DNA of 64,000 bases, from assembly GCA_965242505.1 (NCBI GenBank), contig OZ251449.1, positions 2,976,001-3,040,000 of the forward strand, given 5' to 3'. The position numbers were made by a program, and so were the translations under genes. Source of the stretch: UBA2966 sp965242505 (GTDB lineage Bacteria; Pseudomonadota; Alphaproteobacteria; UBA2966). A model generated the notes under the pieces. That model searched no databases and was not told the origin of the DNA. It saw nothing but the letters and a program-made list of their open reading frames with translations. The number at the start of each line of letters is the position of its first letter. The stretch's first letter is position 1. Below, piece by piece: positions 34,089 to 45,606 of the stretch.

Positions 34089-35105
34089 GTGCGGAACATC
34101 AATCGACGGGTCGTGCTCAAGAGCCGTCCCAAGGGATATCCCGAACCGTCCGATTTCGAGCTCGTCGAGTCCCCCATCGAGGATCCCGGTCCTGGCGAGG
34201 CCCTGGTGCGGGCGCGCTACCTGTCGCTCGACCCGTACATGCGGGGACGGATGAACGACGCGCGATCCTACGCGCCTCCACTGGCGATCGGCGAGGTCAT
34301 CGTCGGGGGCGTCGTGGGCGAGGTGGTCCGCGCCAATACCGACGCCTTCGCCGTCGGGGACGTGGTCGAGGGACGGCTGGGCTGGCAGGAGTACGGACTG
34401 GCGCGGCCCGACACGGCGCGAAAGGTGCCCTTCCCCGACATCCCCGAGTCGACGGCCCTCGGCATCCTGGGGATGCCCGGCCTGACGGCCTATTTCGGCC
34501 TTCTCGAGATCGGCAGGCCCGTCCCCGGGGACACGGTCGTGGTGTCCGCCGCATCGGGGGCCGTGGGCGCCGTCGTGGGGCAGATCGCCAGGCTCGCCGG
34601 CTGCCGCGTCGTCGGCATCGCCGGGTCGGGGGACAAGGTCGCGTACGTCAAGGGCGAACTCGGTTTCGACGAGGGCATCGACCACCGCGCGACGGAGGAC
34701 GTCGGCGCGGCGCTCGACGAGGCCTGTCCCGACGGGGTCGACGTCTATTTCGACAACGTGGGCGGCCGCATCACCGACGCCGCGATCTCCCGCCTCGCGC
34801 TCCGGGCCCGCGTGGTCGTCTGCGGGCATATTTCGCAATACAACCTCGAACGGCCGCCGACGGCCCCCAGCGTCCTGCGGCGCCTGCTGGTCAACCAGGC
34901 GCGCATGGAAGGTTTCATCGTCACCTCGTTCCAGGCCAGATTCGAGGAAGGCCGCGCGCGGCTCGCCCAGTGGGTCCGGGACGGCAAGCTGAAGTACAAG
35001 GAAGACGTCACCGACGGCATCGAGAACGCGCCCGAGCAGTTCATCGAGCTGATGCGGGGCCACAACTTCGGCAAGAAGCTCATCCGGTTGCACGAGGACG
35101 GGTGA
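34089..35105 (+). CDS. NADP-dependent oxidoreductase, zinc-independent MDR (CurA/leukotriene B4 dehydrogenase type)
   Basis: A 338-residue medium-chain reductase without zinc ligands. Family landmarks are ARYLSLDPYMRGRM, GMPGLTAYFGLLEIG, the NADP site SAASGAVGAVVGQIARLAGC, and FDNVGG, then the C-terminal GKLKYKEDVTDGIENAP. Relatives reduce alpha,beta-unsaturated carbonyls such as curcumin or 2-alkenals. The GTG at 34089 is preceded by AAAGGA and starts the protein at the conserved VRNINRRVVL. An upstream ATG at 33999 would translate repeat tail. Confidence 0.87.
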   Translation: MRNINRRVVLKSRPKGYPEPSDFELVESPIEDPGPGEALVRARYLSLDPYMRGRMNDARSYAPPLAIGEVIVGGVVGEVVRANTDAFAVGDVVEGRLGWQEYGLARPDTARKVPFPDIPESTALGILGMPGLTAYFGLLEIGRPVPGDTVVVSAASGAVGAVVGQIARLAGCRVVGIAGSGDKVAYVKGELGFDEGIDHRATEDVGAALDEACPDGVDVYFDNVGGRITDAAISRLALRARVVVCGHISQYNLERPPTAPSVLRRLLVNQARMEGFIVTSFQARFEEGRARLAQWVRDGKLKYKEDVTDGIENAPEQFIELMRGHNFGKKLIRLHEDG

Positions 35106-35107
35106 CT

Positions 35108-35190
35108 CCCGCGGTCCACCCCCCTCCCGACCTCCCCCCTGTTATGGGGGAGGAGTGTGGATGGCTCCCTCCTGGATAGGGGGAAGAGCA
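35108..35190 (-). repeat. Palindromic intergenic element, copy 12 (short)
   Basis: An inverted remnant between converging genes, with CCTCCCCCCTGTTATGGGGG and the additional CCTCCTGGATAGGGGGA module also found in copy 2. No terminal repeats are seen. Confidence 0.62.
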
Positions 35191-35212
35191 TGAAGCCGCC
35201 GGACCGGCGCCG

Positions 35213-36382
35213 TCAGCCCTCGGCGGCGTCCGATCCCCCCTTGGCGTCCTTCAGGAGGAACTCGCGGCCGACCTTGACCATGGGCTCGCCGTCGTACTCC
35301 ACGATGTCCGCGGTGGCGTAGGTCTCCGGCCAGTTTTCGGGCAGGTACGAGCCGGTGCCGATCATGTCGATCGGCGCCCCGACGCTGGCCATGACCCGGC
35401 ATTTGGCCGGACCGAAGCCCGAGCTCGCGATGATCTTCACTCCGGCGTACCCCGCGCCGTCCAGGGTCTGCCGCACGTGGCAGATGGCGGCGGCCGAGAC
35501 TCCGGTGCCGAGAAGCCACCGCAGTTCCCGCTCGTTCCGGTACTGCTTCACGGCATTGGGGTCGTGGCGTTGCAGGACCTCGTAGGAACGCTGCGGGTCC
35601 AGTCCCTCCACGAAACGGCCCCCGTGCGTATCGAGGCGGACGCCGAGTCTCCCTCCGGCCGCCAGCTCGGGGAAGTGTTCGCAGATCTCCAGCGCATCCG
35701 TGATCTCCCGGCCGAAGTAGTCGACCAGCACGTAGAGCGGTTCGTCGGGGTAGGTCTCGTTGAACATCCGCGCCGCCCGCAGCGTCGATCCCGCATAGCC
35801 GATCAGAGCGTGCGGCATCGTGCCCAGACCCCGCTCGCGACCGAAATAGTGCGCCGTGGAATCCGTGGCGCAGCCGACGAAGCCGACGGCGTCCGCATCC
35901 CGCCGGGCGGCGCGGGATCCCACGCTCGCCGCGTAAGCCATCATTTCGGCCATTTCGGTTCCCGCGCAATGGCGGGCGTCGAAAGCCATGAAGGCGACCT
36001 CGGGAAGGTCGCGGCACATGACGTAGGCGTTGTAGGCCGCCACGCACGGCGCCCCGAGCTTTTGCAGGTAGAGCGTCTCGAGGTCCACGAGATCGCGCAT
36101 CGAACCGGACACGTAGGCCAGCGGCTCGCCGGCGCCCACGCGCTCTCCCTCCTCGAAGCGCAGATCGAGATCGAACTCCGTGTCGCGAGCGACCGCCACG
36201 TCCTCCAGCCACTCGACCATGAACCTGGGCGCGAACACGACCGGGCGCCGCATGAAGACGGCATAGGTGACTCGCGCGTCCCCGAACTTCTCGATGGCGC
36301 GCCGCGACTTGCGGAAATACCGGTCGGTATGCCGACTGATGTCCGCGTCGCTCAGGATTGGCGGCGGCCGGTCGTTCCGCAC
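35213..36382 (-). CDS. Nicotinate phosphoribosyltransferase family protein
   Basis: A 389-residue phosphoribosyltransferase. Recognisable pieces are LSDADISRHTDRYFRKS at the N-terminus, ETLYLQKLGAP, AFDARHCAGTEM, a VGCATDSTAHYFG region, VRLDTHGGRF and VIASSGFG-type text near the C-terminus (here KIIASSGFGPAKC). The layout fits the archaeal/alpha-type NAPRTase group more than E. coli PncB, so the symbol is withheld. It would make nicotinate mononucleotide for NAD salvage, upstream of NadE. It lies 12 bp after the DAHP synthase gene, so the two are probably co-transcribed. Confidence 0.8.
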   Translation of the reverse strand: MRNDRPPPILSDADISRHTDRYFRKSRRAIEKFGDARVTYAVFMRRPVVFAPRFMVEWLEDVAVARDTEFDLDLRFEEGERVGAGEPLAYVSGSMRDLVDLETLYLQKLGAPCVAAYNAYVMCRDLPEVAFMAFDARHCAGTEMAEMMAYAASVGSRAARRDADAVGFVGCATDSTAHYFGRERGLGTMPHALIGYAGSTLRAARMFNETYPDEPLYVLVDYFGREITDALEICEHFPELAAGGRLGVRLDTHGGRFVEGLDPQRSYEVLQRHDPNAVKQYRNERELRWLLGTGVSAAAICHVRQTLDGAGYAGVKIIASSGFGPAKCRVMASVGAPIDMIGTGSYLPENWPETYATADIVEYDGEPMVKVGREFLLKDAKGGSDAAEG

Positions 36383-36394
36383 GGCGGATGACCC

Positions 36395-37780
36395 TCAGGA
36401 CGCCTCGGCGACGATCCGGGGGTGGCCGTTGGCGCGCTGCTTCTTCAGCGAGTCGGCGATCAGGAACGCCAGTTCCAGCGCCTGCGACGCGTTGAGCCGA
36501 GGGTCGCAATGGGTGTGGTAGCGATCCGCGAGGGAGCGTTCCGTGATGTCCTGGGCGCCGCCCAGACATTCCGTGACGTCCTGTCCGGTCATCTCGAAAT
36601 GCACGCCGCCAGCGTAGCTTCCCTCGGCGATGTGGACGTCGAAGAACTGCCGGACCTCCGCCAGGATCCGGTCGAAAACCCTGGTCTTGTACCCGTTCGC
36701 GGATTTCACCGTATTGCCGTGCATGGGATCGCAGGACCATACGACTTTCCGGCCGTCCCGCCGGACCGCCCGGACGAGCGGCGGCAGATGCTCGCCGATC
36801 CTGTCGGCGCCCATACGCGCGATGATCGTGAGGCGGCCGGGGTCCCCGTTCGGGTCGAGCGCGTCGATCAAGCGCCGCAGGTCGTCGGGCCCGGTCGTGG
36901 GTCCCGCCTTGACGCCGATGGGGTTGCGGATGCCCCGCATGAACTCGACGTGCGCGCCGTCTTCCTGGCGGGTGCGATCCCCGATCCAGAGCATGTGCGC
37001 CGAGGTATCGTACCAGTCGCCCGTGGTCGAATCGACGCGGGTCATCGCCTCCTCGAACCCGAGCAACAGGGCTTCGTGCGAAGTGTAGAAATCGACTTCG
37101 CGCACGAACGGGACGGAGTCCCCGGTGACGCCGCAGGCCTCCATGAAGTCCAGCGCCTCGGTGATGCGGTCGGCGAGGCCGGCGTAACGCTCGCCCTGGG
37201 CGGTGCGAGACACGAATCCCTGATTCCAGCCGTGAACGCGGCGGAGGTCGGCGTACCCCCCGTGCGCGAACGCCCGCAGCAGATTGAGGGTCGCGGACGA
37301 CTGGTGATACCCCCGGAGAAGCCTGTCGGGGTCCGCCGTCCGGGCCGCGGCGGCGAACTCCATGCCGTTCACGACGTCGCCGCGATAGCTCGGAAGCTCC
37401 AGGCCCTCCTGCGTCTCCGTCGGCGCGCTGCGCGGCTTGGCGAACTGGCCGGCGAGACGACCGATCTTGACGACCGGACAGGCCGCCGCGAACGTCATGA
37501 CGACCGCCATCTGCATCAGCACCCGGAACGTGTCGCGGATGTTGTCGGCGCTGAACTCGGCGAAGCTCTCGGCGCAATCGCCGCCCTGCAACAGGAAGGC
37601 CCGCCCTTCCGCCACCTCCGCCAGCGCCGCGCGCAACCGCCTCGCCTCGCCGGCGAAGACGAGCGGCGGGAGCCGCCGTATCCGGTCCAGGGCCGCCTCC
37701 AGCGCGGCGGCGTCCGGATAGTCCGGCTGTTGCCGGATCGGCAAGCCGCGCCAACTGGCCGGCGTCCACGTCTCGGGCAT
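36395..37780 (-). CDS. Class II 3-deoxy-7-phosphoheptulonate synthase
   Basis: A 461-residue plant-type DAHP synthase that condenses phosphoenolpyruvate and erythrose 4-phosphate, the first step of the shikimate pathway. Signatures are WTPASWRGLPIRQQPDYPD at the start, FLLQGGDCAESFAEF, KIGRLAGQFAKPRS, and the C-terminal YAGGVHFEMTGQDVTEC. Class II enzymes are not sequence-related to AroF/G/H of E. coli. The start is set by GGAGGAG eight bases upstream, and a longer frame to 37840 is rejected. Confidence 0.94.
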   Translation of the reverse strand: MPETWTPASWRGLPIRQQPDYPDAAALEAALDRIRRLPPLVFAGEARRLRAALAEVAEGRAFLLQGGDCAESFAEFSADNIRDTFRVLMQMAVVMTFAAACPVVKIGRLAGQFAKPRSAPTETQEGLELPSYRGDVVNGMEFAAAARTADPDRLLRGYHQSSATLNLLRAFAHGGYADLRRVHGWNQGFVSRTAQGERYAGLADRITEALDFMEACGVTGDSVPFVREVDFYTSHEALLLGFEEAMTRVDSTTGDWYDTSAHMLWIGDRTRQEDGAHVEFMRGIRNPIGVKAGPTTGPDDLRRLIDALDPNGDPGRLTIIARMGADRIGEHLPPLVRAVRRDGRKVVWSCDPMHGNTVKSANGYKTRVFDRILAEVRQFFDVHIAEGSYAGGVHFEMTGQDVTECLGGAQDITERSLADRYHTHCDPRLNASQALELAFLIADSLKKQRANGHPRIVAEAS

Positions 37781-37873
37781 GACCCCACTCCTCCCGCGAA
37801 AGGGGATACGCGTATACGCCGGTTCGCCCCCGATTGCCAACTCCTTCGGGCGGCCTGCCGCCGGGCGGACCCG

Positions 37874-39250
37874 TCACTCCGCCGCCTGCGCCTCGAGTTC
37901 CACGAACTTCTCGCGCATCGTCACGAATTCCTCCGCCGCGGAGGGATGAACGCCCACCGTCGCGTCGAACTGGGCCTTGGTCGCCCCGCAGGTGAGGGCG
38001 ACTCCCATGCCCTGCACGATCTCGGCGGCGTCGGGACCCACCATGTGCGCCCCGACCACCCTGTCCGTGGCGGCGTCGACCACGAGTTTCATCAGGGTCA
38101 GCTCGTCCCGGCCCGTCAGGGTGTGCTTCATCGGCCGGAACGTGGACCTGTAGACGTCCACCGCTTCGTATCGCTCGCGGGCCTGCGCCTCGTCGAGGCC
38201 CGCGACGCCCACCGACGGATTCGAGAACACGGCGTGAGGCACGTTCGTGTAATCGAGGAAGCGCGGCCGGCCGGCGTAGAGGGTCTCCGCGAAGGCCCGG
38301 CCTTCGTTGATCGCCACGGGGGTCAGGTTCATGCGGTTGGTCGCGTCCCCGATGGCGTAGACGTTGGGAACGCTGGTTCTGGAGTACCGATCGACCATGA
38401 CGGCGCCCGCGCCGTCGAGCTCGACGCCGGCCTCCGCCAGCCCCATGCCGGAGGTGTTGGGCTCGCGGCCCGTCGCGTACATCACGAGGTCGGCGGCGAT
38501 GGCGTCCCCGCTTTCCAGGGTCACCTCCAGACGCCGCCCCGCCGCGTCGATCCGCGCGACCCGGCTCTCGACCCGGAGGTCCACGCCCTTCTTGGACATC
38601 TCCCGCGCCAGCGCCGTCCGCACGTCGTCGTCGAATCCCCGGAGGATCTGCCCGCCTCGGTAGAGCAGCGTCACCCGAGATCCCAATCCGTTGAAGATAC
38701 TGGCGAATTCGGCGGCGATGTAACCGCCGCCCACGATCACGGCGCGGCGCGGGAATTCGTCCAGATGGAACGCCTCGTTCGAGGTGACGGTGTGCTCGAT
38801 CCCGGGGACGTCGGGACGGAAGGGCCTGGCGCCGGTGGCGATCAGGACCGTCTCCGCGGTGACGGTCCTGCCCCCGATCTCGACGGTATGGGGATCGACG
38901 AGGACTCCGCGGTCCTCGACGAGGTCGACGCCGGCGGCGGCGAGCATTCGGACGTAGATGCCGTTGAGCCGGTCGATCTCCGCGTCCTTGTTGGCGATCA
39001 GGGTCGGCCAGTCGAAATTCGGGCGGGCGCGCTCCCAGCCGAAGCCGACGGCGTCCTCGAAGTCCTCGGCGAAATGCGCGGCGTAGGTGAACAGCTTCTT
39101 CGGGACGCAGCCGCGGATGACGCAGGCGCCGCCGACCCGATACTCCTCGCAGACGACGGCCTTGGCGCCGAACGCGGCCGCGCGGCGGCTCGCGGAGACG
39201 CCCCCCGAGCCCGCCCCGATCACGAACAGATCGTAATCGTATCTGGCCAT
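37874..39250 (-). CDS. gor: Glutathione-disulfide reductase
   Basis: A 458-residue FAD/NADPH disulfide reductase. The FAD motif FVIGAGSGGVSASRRAA is followed by the redox-active pair in GGACVIRGCVPKK. This motif separates glutathione reductase from dihydrolipoamide and mercuric reductases. The NADPH motif VIVGGGYIAAEFASIFNGLG and the C-terminal active-site segment VGVHPSAAEEFVTMR are present. It maintains reduced glutathione in the cytosol. Confidence 0.93.
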   Translation of the reverse strand: MARYDYDLFVIGAGSGGVSASRRAAAFGAKAVVCEEYRVGGACVIRGCVPKKLFTYAAHFAEDFEDAVGFGWERARPNFDWPTLIANKDAEIDRLNGIYVRMLAAAGVDLVEDRGVLVDPHTVEIGGRTVTAETVLIATGARPFRPDVPGIEHTVTSNEAFHLDEFPRRAVIVGGGYIAAEFASIFNGLGSRVTLLYRGGQILRGFDDDVRTALAREMSKKGVDLRVESRVARIDAAGRRLEVTLESGDAIAADLVMYATGREPNTSGMGLAEAGVELDGAGAVMVDRYSRTSVPNVYAIGDATNRMNLTPVAINEGRAFAETLYAGRPRFLDYTNVPHAVFSNPSVGVAGLDEAQARERYEAVDVYRSTFRPMKHTLTGRDELTLMKLVVDAATDRVVGAHMVGPDAAEIVQGMGVALTCGATKAQFDATVGVHPSAAEEFVTMREKFVELEAQAAE

Positions 39251-39346
39251 CTCACCGCCGCCTTCCCGGTCGCCGCGCCGGACGCCGCATCGGGACGACT
39301 CCGCCGGAACCCGACCGGCCCGGCGCCGAACGGGATGGATCGGCGC

Positions 39347-40801
39347 TTACGCGATGTCGCCCATGCACAGGTACTTGACCTCGGTGAACTCGTCGATGCC
39401 GTACTTCGAGCCTTCGCGCCCGATGCCCGATTCCTTCATGCCGCCGAAGGGGGCGATCTCCGTGGAGATGATGCCGGAGTTGATTCCGACGATGCCGTAC
39501 TCCAGCTGCTCGGCGACCCGCCATACGCGGCCGACGTCGCGCGTGTAGAAATAGGCGGCCAGGCCGAACTCGGTGTCGTTCGCCTGCTTCACCACGTCCT
39601 CGTCGGTCTCGAAACGATAGATCGGGGCGAGCGGTCCGAAGGTCTCCTCCCTGCTGACGATCATCTCCGGCGTGACGTCGGCGAGCACGGTCGGCTCGAA
39701 GAAGTTCCCGCCGTTCGAGTGCCGGCCGCCGCCGACCACGACCCGCGCGCCCTTGGCGACGGCGTCCCGGATGTGGCTCTCGACCTTTTCGACGGCCTTG
39801 ACGTCGATGAGGGGACCGGCGCCGACGCCTTCTTCCATGCCGTCGCCGACCTTCAGCGCCGCCGAGGCTTCGGCCAGCTTTTCGGTGAACCGGTCGTAGA
39901 TGCCGTCCTGGGCGAAGATGCGGTTGGCGCAGACGCACGTCTGCCCCGCGTTCCGGTACTTCGACTGCATGGCGCCGACGACGGCCGAATCGATGTCCGC
40001 GTCGTCGAAGACGATGAACGGCGCGTTGCCGCCCAACTCCATGGACATCTTCTTGACGGTGCCGGCGCACTGCTCGATCAGGAGTTTCCCGATCTCCGTC
40101 GAGCCGGTGAAGCTGAGCTTGCGGACGATGGGATTCGAGGTCATTTCGGCGCCGATTTCGGCACTGGCGCCGCTGACGATGTTCAGCACGCCTTTCGGGA
40201 TGCCGGCCCGTTCGGCAAGGGCGGCGAGCGCGAACGCGGAATAGGGCGTCTGCGTCGCCGGCTTGGCCACGACCGTGCAGCCCGCCGCCAGCGCCGGCGC
40301 GCACTTGCGCGTGATCATGGCGTTGGGGAAGTTCCACGGCGTGATGGAGACGACGACCCCGACCGGCTCCTTGATCACGACGATGCGCTTGTCGCGCTGG
40401 TGCTGGGGGATCGTGTCGCCGTAGATGCGCTTGGCCTCTTCCGCGAACCATTCGATGAACGAGGCGCCGTAGACGATCTCGCCCATCGATTCGGAGAGGG
40501 GCTTGCCCTGTTCGGTCGTCATCAGGACGGCGAGGTCCTCCTGGTTCTCCATGACCAGTTCGTACCAGCGGCGAAGGACCGCCGCGCGCTCCTTGCCCGT
40601 GCGCGCCCGCCAGTCGGGATAGGCGTCGTTGGCGGCCTCGATGGCCCGCCGGGTTTCCCTGGCGCCCATCCTCGGGACGGCGCCGATGACGGAGTTGTCC
40701 GCCGGGTTGTCGACGTCGATGACGCCGCCGTCGTCGGCGTCCACCCAGACGCCGTCGATGTAGCACTGCTGGCGAAACAGCGAAGGATCCTTGAGGTTCA
40801 T
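39347..40801 (-). CDS. gabD: NAD(P)-dependent succinate-semialdehyde dehydrogenase
   Basis: A 484-residue aldehyde dehydrogenase. The catalytic Glu is in SMELGGNAPFIVFDDADID and the nucleophilic Cys in GQTCVCANRIF. ITPWNFPNAMITRKCAPALA and SFTGSTEIGK are standard. The motif FAEEAKRIYGDTIPQHQRDKR fits GabD-type enzymes, which oxidise succinate semialdehyde at the end of the GABA shunt. No GABA transaminase is near, so the precise substrate is likely but not certain. It is expressed alone or with gor downstream. Confidence 0.88.
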   Translation of the reverse strand: MNLKDPSLFRQQCYIDGVWVDADDGGVIDVDNPADNSVIGAVPRMGARETRRAIEAANDAYPDWRARTGKERAAVLRRWYELVMENQEDLAVLMTTEQGKPLSESMGEIVYGASFIEWFAEEAKRIYGDTIPQHQRDKRIVVIKEPVGVVVSITPWNFPNAMITRKCAPALAAGCTVVAKPATQTPYSAFALAALAERAGIPKGVLNIVSGASAEIGAEMTSNPIVRKLSFTGSTEIGKLLIEQCAGTVKKMSMELGGNAPFIVFDDADIDSAVVGAMQSKYRNAGQTCVCANRIFAQDGIYDRFTEKLAEASAALKVGDGMEEGVGAGPLIDVKAVEKVESHIRDAVAKGARVVVGGGRHSNGGNFFEPTVLADVTPEMIVSREETFGPLAPIYRFETDEDVVKQANDTEFGLAAYFYTRDVGRVWRVAEQLEYGIVGINSGIISTEIAPFGGMKESGIGREGSKYGIDEFTEVKYLCMGDIA

Positions 40802-40880
40802 GGAGGTCCTTTCCCTTGAGGGTCGCGCCGGACGCCCGCCTGCGTCCCGCGCCGCATTATAGAGGTCGAGCGGCCGGGCG

Positions 40881-42158
40881 CTAACCGCTCGCCCGGCGGC
40901 GGACGGCCCGCCTGGCGACGGCCGTCCTGGCGGCCGGAGGTTCGTCGATCGGCCAGTGGAGCAACGCGGCCGTCACGCCGAGCCAGGCCGTGAACCACCA
41001 GATCATGTCGTAGCCGCCGAGGAGGTCGAAGACCAGGCCACCGACCCAAGCGCCAAAGAACGATCCCACCTGATGCACGAACCAGACGATGCCGAACAGG
41101 GTGGCGACGTAACGGACGCCGAACAGTTGCGCCACCATGGCGTTGGTGATGGGAATCGAGGCCAGCCACGTCAGGCCGAAACCCGCGCCGAACAGGACGA
41201 TGGTCGCGGGAGTCATCGGCGCGAGGACGAACATGGCCAGAATGCCCGCGCGGACGAGATACAGGATGCAGAGGACGGAGCGCTTGCGGTAGACGTCCGC
41301 GAGCCGCCCCAGAACGAGAGCGCCCGGAATGTTGAACAGCCCGATCGCGACGAGAACCACGGCTCCCATTTCGGCGGCGAAGCCCGCGTCCGCGACGTGG
41401 GCCGGCAGATGCGTGAGGATGAACGTGATCTGAAATCCGCAGACGAAGAAGCCCAGGTTCAGAAGCCAGTAGCCGCCGTTCCGGCGGGCTTCCGTCAGCG
41501 CTTCCCGGAACGACTGCTCCGTGACGCGGTCGGGGTCTCCGGCCGACACGCGGCCCGTGAGCCCCGCGGCAAGGGGAACGGCCAACGCCGCCGTGGCGGC
41601 CAGCGCCAGAAACGCGGCGATCCAGCCGTAGCCGCCGATGAAGCCCTGCGCATAGGGAATCATCAGGAGTTGGCCGAACCCGCCGATGGTCCCGGCCACG
41701 CTCATCATGAAGCCGCGCCGTTCCGGTCGCACGGCGCGGGCCACGGCGCCGAGAACGACGGCGAACCCCGTGCCGCTGAGAGCGAGGCCGATGAGGAGTC
41801 CGCTGCTCAGGGCGAACGTCGCGGCGGACTCCGAGAAGGCCATCCCGACGAGGCCCAGGGCGTAGAGAACGGCCCCGCCGATGACGACGCGGCCCGAACC
41901 GAAGCGATCCGCGACGGCGCCGACGAAGGGCTGGGAGACCCCCCACACCAGGTTTTGCAGGGCGATCGCGAAACCGAAGGCTTCCCGGCCCCAGCCGAGG
42001 TCCGCCTCCATGGGTGCCAGGAACAGTCCGAAGGTCTGCCGGGTTCCGACCGAGACGAACAGGACCAGGCCGGCGCAGGCGATGACGACGACCGGCGCGC
42101 CGACCGTCCGGCTTCGCCGCGGCCCGGGCGCGTCGACCGTCTCCGATCCGGACGTCAT
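40881..42158 (-). CDS. Major facilitator superfamily transporter
   Basis: A 425-residue membrane protein with about twelve hydrophobic helices and a polar loop in the middle (about 205-225). The N-terminal half has the GVSQPFVGAVADRFGSGRV loop, a variant of the MFS motif A between helices 2 and 3, and the C-terminal half has VLGRLADVYRKRS. The family resembles monocarboxylate/oxalate-formate type carriers, but the substrate is not assigned. The cytosolic C-terminus is basic. It stands 79 bp upstream of the succinate-semialdehyde dehydrogenase gene. Confidence 0.85.
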   Translation of the reverse strand: MTSGSETVDAPGPRRSRTVGAPVVVIACAGLVLFVSVGTRQTFGLFLAPMEADLGWGREAFGFAIALQNLVWGVSQPFVGAVADRFGSGRVVIGGAVLYALGLVGMAFSESAATFALSSGLLIGLALSGTGFAVVLGAVARAVRPERRGFMMSVAGTIGGFGQLLMIPYAQGFIGGYGWIAAFLALAATAALAVPLAAGLTGRVSAGDPDRVTEQSFREALTEARRNGGYWLLNLGFFVCGFQITFILTHLPAHVADAGFAAEMGAVVLVAIGLFNIPGALVLGRLADVYRKRSVLCILYLVRAGILAMFVLAPMTPATIVLFGAGFGLTWLASIPITNAMVAQLFGVRYVATLFGIVWFVHQVGSFFGAWVGGLVFDLLGGYDMIWWFTAWLGVTAALLHWPIDEPPAARTAVARRAVRRRASG

Positions 42159-42267
42159 GACGGGGCGTCCGGGCGGCGCCGTTCGATTTCGCGCCGGATT
42201 CCGGCCTCCGCCATGACGCCCTCCACGGGTCGCGCTGAGCCCTCCCGTCGAGCGCGGACGGGCGAGG

Positions 42268-44091
<1,824 letters not shown>

Positions 44092-44094
44092 CGT

Positions 44095-45471
44095 TCAGGC
44101 CTCGCGCGACCGTTTCGCGGCCTTCGCCGCGGGCGGACGCCCTCCGGCGCGGCCGAAGAATCTCGCCGCCCAGCCGGGTTTCTCCGATTGCCCGGCCCGG
44201 GCGAGAGCGAGCGCGCCGGCGGGAACGTCGCGGCTCACGGCGCTTCCGGCGCCGACGATGGCGCCGTCGCCGATCTTCACCGGCGCGACCAGCGCGCTGT
44301 TGGAGCCGATGAACGCTCCGGCACCGATGTCCGTCCGGTGCTTGGCGACTCCGTCGTAATTGCAGGTGATCGCGCCGGCGCCGACGTTCGCGCCCTCGCC
44401 CACGCGGGCATCGCCGACGTAGGCCAGATGGTTCACCCTGGCCCCCGCCTCCACCGTGGCGGCCTTGACCTCGACGAAGTTGCCGATGCGGGCCGATTCC
44501 CCGATGTCCGCGCCCGGCCGCAGCCGGGCATGGGGGCCGATGCTGGCGCCGGCCGCGACCGACGCGCCCTCGATGTGGCTGAACGCCCCGATTCGAACCC
44601 CATCGCCGATGGCGACGCCCGGACCGAAGAACACGTGCGGCTCCACCACGACGTCGCGCCCGAACGTCGTGTCCGCGCTCAGATACACGGCGCCGGGATC
44701 GACCATCGTGACGCCCGCCGTCATCGCGGCCGCGCGCAACCGCCGCTGGAGGATGGCCTCGACGGCCGCCAGGTCGGCCCGCGAGTTGACGCCGCGGGCC
44801 TCTTCCTCGGGGCACTCGACGACCGCGCATTCGCGGCCGCGGGCGCGCGCGACCGCGACCAGATCGGTCAGGTAGTATTCCCCCGCCGCATTGTCGTTCC
44901 CGACCTCCGACAGGTACTCGAACAGAACGGCGCCGTCGACCGCCATGACGCCGCCGTTGCAGAGATCGATCTTCCGCTGCGCGTCGTCGGCGTCGCGAAA
45001 CTCGACGATGGCCTCCAGGGCGCCGGCCCCGTTCGTCACGAGCCGGCCGTAGGCCGCCGCGTCCTCGGGCCGGAACCCCAGAACGACGACGGCGGGGTCC
45101 GCGGCGTTCCGCCGGGCGCCGACGAGCCGCCGCATCGTGGCCGGCGTGATCAGCGGGCTGTCCGCGAACAGCACCAGCACGTCGCCCTCGAATCCGCCGA
45201 GTTCCGGCCGCGTCCGCAGCACGGCGTCGGCGGTGCCCAACCGCCGTTCCTGGACGACGGTCGCGGCGCCGTCGGCCAGTCGAACCACCGCCTCCATCCC
45301 GCGACCCGCGACCACGACCGTCCGTCGGGGTTCGAGGCCCGACGTCGCCCGGAGCACGTGCGAGAGCATGGGTTGCCCGGCGACGGCATGGAGCGCCTTC
45401 GGGACGTCGGACTCCATGCGCGCGCCCTTGCCGGCCGCGAGGACGACGACGGCCACGTTGGAATCAGTCAT
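44095..45471 (-). CDS. glmU: Bifunctional UDP-GlcNAc pyrophosphorylase / GlcN-1-P acetyltransferase
   Basis: A 458-residue two-domain enzyme. The N-terminal uridyltransferase has VVVLAAGKGARMESDVPKAL. The C-terminal left-handed beta-helix from about residue 250 consists of hexapeptide repeats (GVRIGAFSHIEGASVAAGAS) and contains the acetyltransferase residues in NFVEVKAATVEAG and YVGDARVGEGANVGAG. It forms an operon with glmS (3 bp apart). A phosphoglycolate phosphatase gene is divergent, with 135 bp between. Confidence 0.96.
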   Translation of the reverse strand: MTDSNVAVVVLAAGKGARMESDVPKALHAVAGQPMLSHVLRATSGLEPRRTVVVAGRGMEAVVRLADGAATVVQERRLGTADAVLRTRPELGGFEGDVLVLFADSPLITPATMRRLVGARRNAADPAVVVLGFRPEDAAAYGRLVTNGAGALEAIVEFRDADDAQRKIDLCNGGVMAVDGAVLFEYLSEVGNDNAAGEYYLTDLVAVARARGRECAVVECPEEEARGVNSRADLAAVEAILQRRLRAAAMTAGVTMVDPGAVYLSADTTFGRDVVVEPHVFFGPGVAIGDGVRIGAFSHIEGASVAAGASIGPHARLRPGADIGESARIGNFVEVKAATVEAGARVNHLAYVGDARVGEGANVGAGAITCNYDGVAKHRTDIGAGAFIGSNSALVAPVKIGDGAIVGAGSAVSRDVPAGALALARAGQSEKPGWAARFFGRAGGRPPAAKAAKRSREA

Positions 45472-45606
45472 GCGCGCGTGGAATCACGTTTTTTCTTGGG
45501 TCGCATCGGCAAGGCGTCTAAAACGCCGTCCAGCTGGGTCTTCGACGCCCGACCTTGCCATACGCCTTCCCCCGGCCCAAGTCACGATTTCCTACCGGTC
45601 GTTTCA

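Noticed and set aside
36422..40819. Open frame of 1465 codons on the plus strand
   Set aside because: It is antisense to four clear genes (DAHP synthase, gor, gabD and the flank) and its translation is low-complexity Arg/Gly/Val-rich text with no motif. Such frames arise from third-position G/C bias.
42159..42267. glmS ribozyme or riboswitch next to glmS
   Set aside because: This region is downstream of the glmS coding end, and the upstream side is only 3 bp from glmU. No ribozyme-like conserved core is present, as expected in proteobacteria.
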